A stretch of DNA of 64,000 nt, from the NCBI RefSeq assembly GCF_036017065.1, contig NZ_JAYXHR010000002.1, positions 620,001-684,000 of the forward strand, read 5' to 3'. Shown here in pieces: positions 59,893 through 64,000 of this stretch. Source of the DNA: Uliginosibacterium sp036017065 (GTDB taxonomy: Bacteria; Pseudomonadota; Gammaproteobacteria; Burkholderiales; Rhodocyclaceae). How positions within the stretch are numbered: the first letter of the stretch is position 1; each line of letters starts with the position of its first letter. A model generated the notes under the pieces. That model was not told where the DNA came from, ran no database searches, and worked only from the letters and a program-made list of their open reading frames with translations. Position numbers and translations under genes: made by a program.

Positions 59893-61545
59893 ATGAACGC
59901 TTCTTCCGCCCCATCCACGCCTTCAGGCACCCGCCTCGCCGACCTGCAGATCGACGACCGCTTCCTGCGTGAGCTGCCCGCTGACCCGCAGCGCGGTGGC
60001 CCGCCGCGGCAGGTGCATGGCGCGGCGTATTCCTTCTTGGACCCCGGCCCGGTGTCCGCGCCGCGGGTGCTGGCCTGGTCGGCGGATGCGGCGGCGCTGC
60101 TGGGGCTGGCTGCACAGCCGGACGATGCGCAGCTGGCTGCCGCGGTGTTCGCCGGCAACCATCTGCTGCCGGGCATGCAACCGTACGCCACGGCTTACTC
60201 TGGCCATCAGTTCGGCAACTGGGCGGGGCAGCTGGGTGATGGTCGCGCGACCACCCTGGGCGAAGCCATCGGTGCCGGCGGCCAGCGCTGGGAAGTGCAA
60301 TTGAAGGGCGCGGGCCGTACGCCGTATTCGCGTCACGCGGACGGCCGCGCGGTGCTGCGATCGTCGATCCGCGAGTACCTGTGCAGCGAGGCGATGCACC
60401 ACCTGGGCGTGCCCACCACGCGCGCGCTGTGCCTGGTGGCGACCGGCGACGGCGTGGTGCGCGACATGTTCTACGACGGCCATCCGGAAACCGAGCCGGG
60501 GGCCATTGTCACGCGGCTGTCGCCGAGCTTCCTGCGCTTCGGTCACTTCGAGCACTTCGCGGCGCGTAATGACATCGACCTGCTGCGCCGGCTTGGTGAA
60601 CACACGCTGCGCCATCACTTCCCCGAGCTGATGCCGGCGCAGGGCGTACCCGGCGAGGATGAGTACGTCGCCTTCTTCCACGAAGTGTGCCGCCGCACCG
60701 CGATGATGGTCGCGCACTGGATGCGCGTCGGCTTCGTGCACGGCGTGATGAACACCGACAACATGAGCGTGCTGGGCCTCACCATCGACTACGGTCCCTA
60801 CGGCTGGCTGGACAACTTCGACCCGATGTTCACGCCCAACACCACCGACCAGGGCCGGCGCTACTGTTACTCCGCGCAGCCGCAGATCGCGGCCTGGAAC
60901 CTCGCCTGCCTGGCGCAAGGGCTGATGCCGCTGATCGACGATGCCGACCCGCTGCACGCCGGGCTGGAGCTGTACCGCGACGAGTACGAGCGCCACTACC
61001 TCGCCATGCTGCGCAACAAGCTGGGCCTGCCCCAGGGCGGCGATGTCGTGGATGGCGCGGCGCGCCAGCAAGGAGCCGAGGCCGACTTTGCGCTGGTGTC
61101 CGCGCTGTACGCCTGCTTCAACGCGGTGGACACCGACCACACCATCTTCTTCCGCCGCCTGCCGCTGGCGGAAGCGGCGGCCGGTCCCGATGCCGCGTTC
61201 GATGCGGTCGCCGACGCTTTCTACGCCGCACCGTCCGACAGCGCGCGGCGCAGTCTCGGCGAATGGCTGGACCAGTGGCGCGCGCGCGTCGCGCAGTCAC
61301 CGGAGGACGCCGCCTCACGCCGCGCCCGCATGGACGCCAGCAACCCCTGGATCATTCCGCGCAACTGGCTGGCGCAGCAGGCCATCGACGCCGCGAGCGC
61401 GGGTGACCTGCAGCCGCTGGAGCGGCTGATGGAGGCGGTGAAGAGACCCTACGAAGAACGCGCGGAGTTCGCCGACCTCGCCGCACGCCGGCCGGACTGG
61501 GCGCTGGACAAGGCCGGGTGCAGCGCGCTGTCTTGCAGTTCCTGA
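59893..61545 (+). CDS. selO: SelO/YdiU protein adenylyltransferase (pseudokinase fold)
   Basis: A 550-residue SelO. It has the N-terminal DDRFLRELPADP and YATAYSGHQFGNWAGQLGDGRA, then the kinase-like core with EVQLKGAGRTPYSR, RSSIREYLCSEAMHHLGVPTTRAL, FVHGVMNTDNMSVLGLTIDYGPYGWLD (catalytic-loop and metal-binding Asn/Asp) and the C-terminal CSALSCSS, whose Cys occupies the selenocysteine position of animal homologues. SelO transfers AMP to protein Ser/Thr/Tyr residues in redox homeostasis. It is slightly longer than most bacterial members. A diverged 5' fragment lies upstream at 58791. Confidence 0.93.
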   Translation: MNASSAPSTPSGTRLADLQIDDRFLRELPADPQRGGPPRQVHGAAYSFLDPGPVSAPRVLAWSADAAALLGLAAQPDDAQLAAAVFAGNHLLPGMQPYATAYSGHQFGNWAGQLGDGRATTLGEAIGAGGQRWEVQLKGAGRTPYSRHADGRAVLRSSIREYLCSEAMHHLGVPTTRALCLVATGDGVVRDMFYDGHPETEPGAIVTRLSPSFLRFGHFEHFAARNDIDLLRRLGEHTLRHHFPELMPAQGVPGEDEYVAFFHEVCRRTAMMVAHWMRVGFVHGVMNTDNMSVLGLTIDYGPYGWLDNFDPMFTPNTTDQGRRYCYSAQPQIAAWNLACLAQGLMPLIDDADPLHAGLELYRDEYERHYLAMLRNKLGLPQGGDVVDGAARQQGAEADFALVSALYACFNAVDTDHTIFFRRLPLAEAAAGPDAAFDAVADAFYAAPSDSARRSLGEWLDQWRARVAQSPEDAASRRARMDASNPWIIPRNWLAQQAIDAASAGDLQPLERLMEAVKRPYEERAEFADLAARRPDWALDKAGCSALSCSS

Positions 61546-61564
61546 CCCCGGGGCGGGCTTCGAC

Positions 61565-62089
61565 TCAGGCCAGCGTCGCCAGCACCTTGTCGATCTCCAG
61601 CCCCAGCCGTTCCGCGCTCAGTTCGCCCTTCGATTTCTTCACCGCGTCCACCAGCGGCTGGCGCAGGTTGCGGAAGTCTTCCACCGTGCCGGCGCGTTCC
61701 ACCTGTAGCTGCATGGTGAAGCCGCGCAGGCCGAGGTTGTCCTTGATGGCCTGGCTGTAGAGGGCGTGCAGGCTGCGCACCTGCGCCACGGCATCGGCGG
61801 GACCGGAGGCGGCCACGACGGTGCCGGCTTGAGCTTCGACTGCCGGCGCAATGGAAGCCGCTTCGCCGGGCGTCATGGCCTCAATCAGCCCGAGCATCGA
61901 CAGCTCGGTGAACGCCTTCTCCTCGACGCCCAGGGTGGTCAGCGTGGCCAGCAGTTCCGTGACGCTCTGGCGGCCGTCGATCAGCACCAGCAGCGCACGC
62001 TGCTTGGGTGGCAGGCGGAGCTGGCGGTGCTGCAGTTCCAGCAGGCCGGCTTCGGTTTTCACATAGACGCGATCGGCAGCAGACGACAT
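61565..62089 (-). CDS. Unknown protein with winged-helix-like N-terminus
   Basis: 174 residues. The N-terminal ~75 residues (LELQHRQLRLPPKQRALLVLIDGRQSVTELLATL) look like a small winged-helix-type module. An Ala/Val-rich linker follows, and then a helical C-terminus (SLHALYSQAIKDNLGLRGFTMQLQVERAGTVEDFRNLRQPLVDAVKKSKG). There is no signal or membrane segment. I do not recognise a named family, though the look is of a conserved betaproteobacterial regulator-like protein. It converges on selO with a 19-base gap. Confidence 0.65.
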   Translation of the reverse strand: MSSAADRVYVKTEAGLLELQHRQLRLPPKQRALLVLIDGRQSVTELLATLTTLGVEEKAFTELSMLGLIEAMTPGEAASIAPAVEAQAGTVVAASGPADAVAQVRSLHALYSQAIKDNLGLRGFTMQLQVERAGTVEDFRNLRQPLVDAVKKSKGELSAERLGLEIDKVLATLA

Positions 62090-62243
62090 GGGAACTCCGG
62101 TTCAGGCGGGGTGGACGCCACGGTGCGGCAGGACAGTATCCTGCAATCCTTTTCTGACAGAACCATTGTGGATTTCCTGGCGACGACTGGTGGCCGCCGG
62201 CGTGCAGCCGTGCGGCATGGGTGGTGTGGAGGGTGTGCGGCGC

Positions 62244-64000
62244 TCAGTCTTCCCCCCGCTGCGGGGCGATGCGCGGCAGGGTCAGCGTGAAGCGGCAGCC
62301 TTCGCCAGGGGCGCTGCGCACCTCGATATGTCCGCCCAGCACGCGGCCCACCAGGTTGTAGACGATGTTCAGGCCGATGCCGGAACCGCCGCTGCCGCGC
62401 TTGGTGGTGAAGAAGGGGTCGAAGATGTGCGGCAGGCGGTCGGATGGAATGCCCACGCCGTTGTCGGCGAATTCCAGCACCACTTCGTCCTCACCCTCGG
62501 CGCGTGCGGAGATGTGGACCTCGCCGGCGGCGATGCCTTCGAAGCCGTGCACTTCCGCATTGACGATCAGGTTGGAGATGATCTGGCCCAGCGCGCCGGG
62601 GTAGCTGTCCATCTCCAGCTCGACCGGTGCTTCAAAGACGATGCGGTGCTGCGTCTTCTTGATGCGCGGGCCCAGGCTGGCCAGCACGTCTTCCAGCACG
62701 CTGCGCAGGCGGAACACGCGGCGCTGGTCGCTGGCCTGGTCCACCGCCATCTGCTTGAAATGCTGGATCAGCTCGCCGGCGCGGGCGAGGTTGCGCGCGA
62801 GCAGGTCGGTCGCTTCGTTCAGGGCGTCGAGGAAGTCCTCGAACTCGCTACGCCGCAGTGCGCGCTTGGAGGCCTTCTCGATCAACACGCGCGCATCGTC
62901 CTGCAGCGCACTGGCCGACAGCAGCGCATTGCCGATGGGGGTGTTCAACTCGTGCGCGACACCGGCCACCAGCATGCCCAGGCTGGCCAGCTTCTCGTTG
63001 CGGATCAGCTCCGCCTGCGCACGCTCCAACTCGCCCATGGCTTCGGTCAGCTCGCGGTTGGAAGCCTCCAGTTGCGCGGTGCGTTCGGCGACCAGCTGTT
63101 CCAGCTGGCCCTGGTAGCGCGCCAGCTCCACCTCGGCGCGCTGGCGCTCGCCCACCTCGTCGATCAGCGCGCGGTTGACGTCGGCCTGCGTACGGGTGGC
63201 GTCCAGCAGGGCCCGGCGCATGGTTTCCTTGGCGCTGGCGAGGGCGTGGATCTCGCGCCAGTTATGGCTCACCACCACCGGCTCGTCCAGTTGCAGCTGG
63301 CCGATGCGCTCGGCCTCGGCCACCAGTTGCTGCAGCGGGCGGGCGACGCGGCGCGCCAGGCGCGCGGCCAGCCACCAGGCGGCAAGCATTGCGGCTGCGC
63401 CCAGCAAGGCCACCAGCAGCGCTTCGCGCCAGCCCAGCGGAACGAAGTCGGCTTCCGGGGCGAAGGTGGCCACCTGCAGGCGTTGCTCACCCAGCTGCAT
63501 GGGCCGGAAGGCCGCCAGCCAGGTGCTGCCCTCCGCCTCGAAGCGCAGCAGGCCGCTGTGGCCGGCGGGCTGCCCGCGCCAGTGTCGCAGGCCGGCATCC
63601 AGCACCGGCAGGCCCAGTTCCGCGGGTGTCTTCAGCACTGCGGCCTTGATGGCGAGCTCGTCGGCGAAACGTGTGGAGCGCGGCAGGCCAAGCAGGCGGT
63701 CGCCCTCGGCCAGCACTGCCACGAAGCCCTCCTTGCCCACCACGATGCGCTGGGTGAAGCGCGTCAGGTCGGTCAGCGTCACGTCATGGGTCATCGCCAC
63801 GCGACGGCCATCCGCCGCGTGCCAGCGCACCACCACCGACAGGCCCGGCTCCTGGGTGGAGCGGAAGATGTACGGCGCCGTCCAGAACGCCTGTTGCCCG
63901 TCGGCCAGCGCCATGCCGCCCTGGAACCAGGGTCGCGTGCGGGCGTCGTAGTCGGCCTGTCGCTCGACCTCGGCGGTCTTCTCCCACTGGGCGTTCCAGG
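62244..64000 (-). CDS. Sensor histidine kinase with periplasmic sensing domain (5' end outside window)
   Basis: At least 585 residues are present; the frame is open to the right edge, so the true start is outside. The periplasmic part reads like a Cache domain (DYDARTRPWFQG, then FWTAPYIFRSTQEPGLSVV). It is followed by a membrane helix (WREALLVALLGAAAMLAAWWLAARL), a HAMP region, a coiled coil (LARYQGQLEQLVAERTAQLEASNRELTEAMGELERAQAEL), a HisKA box GMLVAGVAHELNTPIGNAL and a HATPase domain (DNGVGIP, GSGGSGIGLNIVYNLV). It resembles the C4-dicarboxylate/DctB-like kinases. No response regulator is in the window. Confidence 0.9.
   Translation of the reverse strand, partial: WNAQWEKTAEVERQADYDARTRPWFQGGMALADGQQAFWTAPYIFRSTQEPGLSVVVRWHAADGRRVAMTHDVTLTDLTRFTQRIVVGKEGFVAVLAEGDRLLGLPRSTRFADELAIKAAVLKTPAELGLPVLDAGLRHWRGQPAGHSGLLRFEAEGSTWLAAFRPMQLGEQRLQVATFAPEADFVPLGWREALLVALLGAAAMLAAWWLAARLARRVARPLQQLVAEAERIGQLQLDEPVVVSHNWREIHALASAKETMRRALLDATRTQADVNRALIDEVGERQRAEVELARYQGQLEQLVAERTAQLEASNRELTEAMGELERAQAELIRNEKLASLGMLVAGVAHELNTPIGNALLSASALQDDARVLIEKASKRALRRSEFEDFLDALNEATDLLARNLARAGELIQHFKQMAVDQASDQRRVFRLRSVLEDVLASLGPRIKKTQHRIVFEAPVELEMDSYPGALGQIISNLIVNAEVHGFEGIAAGEVHISARAEGEDEVVLEFADNGVGIPSDRLPHIFDPFFTTKRGSGGSGIGLNIVYNLVGRVLGGHIEVRSAPGEGCRFTLTLPRIAPQRGED

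Overview
The window is the replication-origin region of a high-GC proteobacterial chromosome. dnaA, dnaN and gyrB lie on the minus strand, with no recF between dnaN and gyrB. They diverge from rpmH, rnpA, yidD, yidC and mnmE on the plus strand. This layout, a PEP-CTERM exported protein and a dmeRF-type metal efflux pair point to a betaproteobacterium, plausibly of the Rhodocyclales. The genus cannot be fixed from the sequence alone. No rRNA, tRNA, CRISPR array, transposase or integrase was recognised.

Layout. 1-5.7 kb: DUF2339/DUF3999 membrane proteins, an NAD(P)-binding protein, a divergent dmeF/dmeR pair with its operator, a PIN-domain protein and an MscS channel. 5.7-12.3 kb: a carboxymuconolactone-decarboxylase (CMD) family protein behind an ECF41-like promoter, a PAS-GGDEF diguanylate cyclase, an ECF42-type sigma factor at the end of a DGPF/SRPBCC operon with two matching promoters, and a nuclease-fold protein. 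12.3-26.4 kb: a prolyl-4-hydroxylase-like oxygenase, then an accessory island. The island has a Fic/GIY-YIG-like pair and a tightly packed minus-strand operon: Fic, hsdR, hsdS, PrrC-like ATPase/anticodon nuclease, RhuM, hsdM, a frameshifted DUF5655 nuclease, an unknown protein and a small coupled ORF. Each Fic gene has two tandem palindromes at its start codon. 26.4-36 kb: the conserved origin block, with a candidate oriC between dnaA and dnaN. 36-37.3 kb: a TauE/SafE permease gene flanked by two parS sites.

37.3-47.7 kb: a lipoprotein sugar dehydrogenase, DUF4184 protein, the creB/small membrane protein/creC/creD envelope-stress locus with a cre-tag, DUF2214 protein, a broken acetyltransferase, REP-like hairpins, gamma-glutamyltransferase and a YqjD/YqjE/YqjK-like membrane operon. 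47.8-56.3 kb: gatB, then a likely metal-acquisition cluster of a CobW GTPase, a DUF4198 protein, a ZnuD-like receptor with a His-rich loop, and a siderophore-type receptor. 56.2-64 kb: a ClC channel, ankyrin protein, a degenerate selO fragment, a C-type-lectin PEP-CTERM protein, intact selO, an unknown protein and a sensor kinase cut by the window end.

The most interesting part is the 11 kb Fic-led restriction operon. It combines DNA restriction, a probable tRNA-cleaving backup effector, RhuM and a second nuclease. Promoter and operator signals readable in the sequence (RcnR-type, ECF41, ECF42, cre-tag, parS, DnaA boxes) give testable regulatory links for many neighbouring genes.
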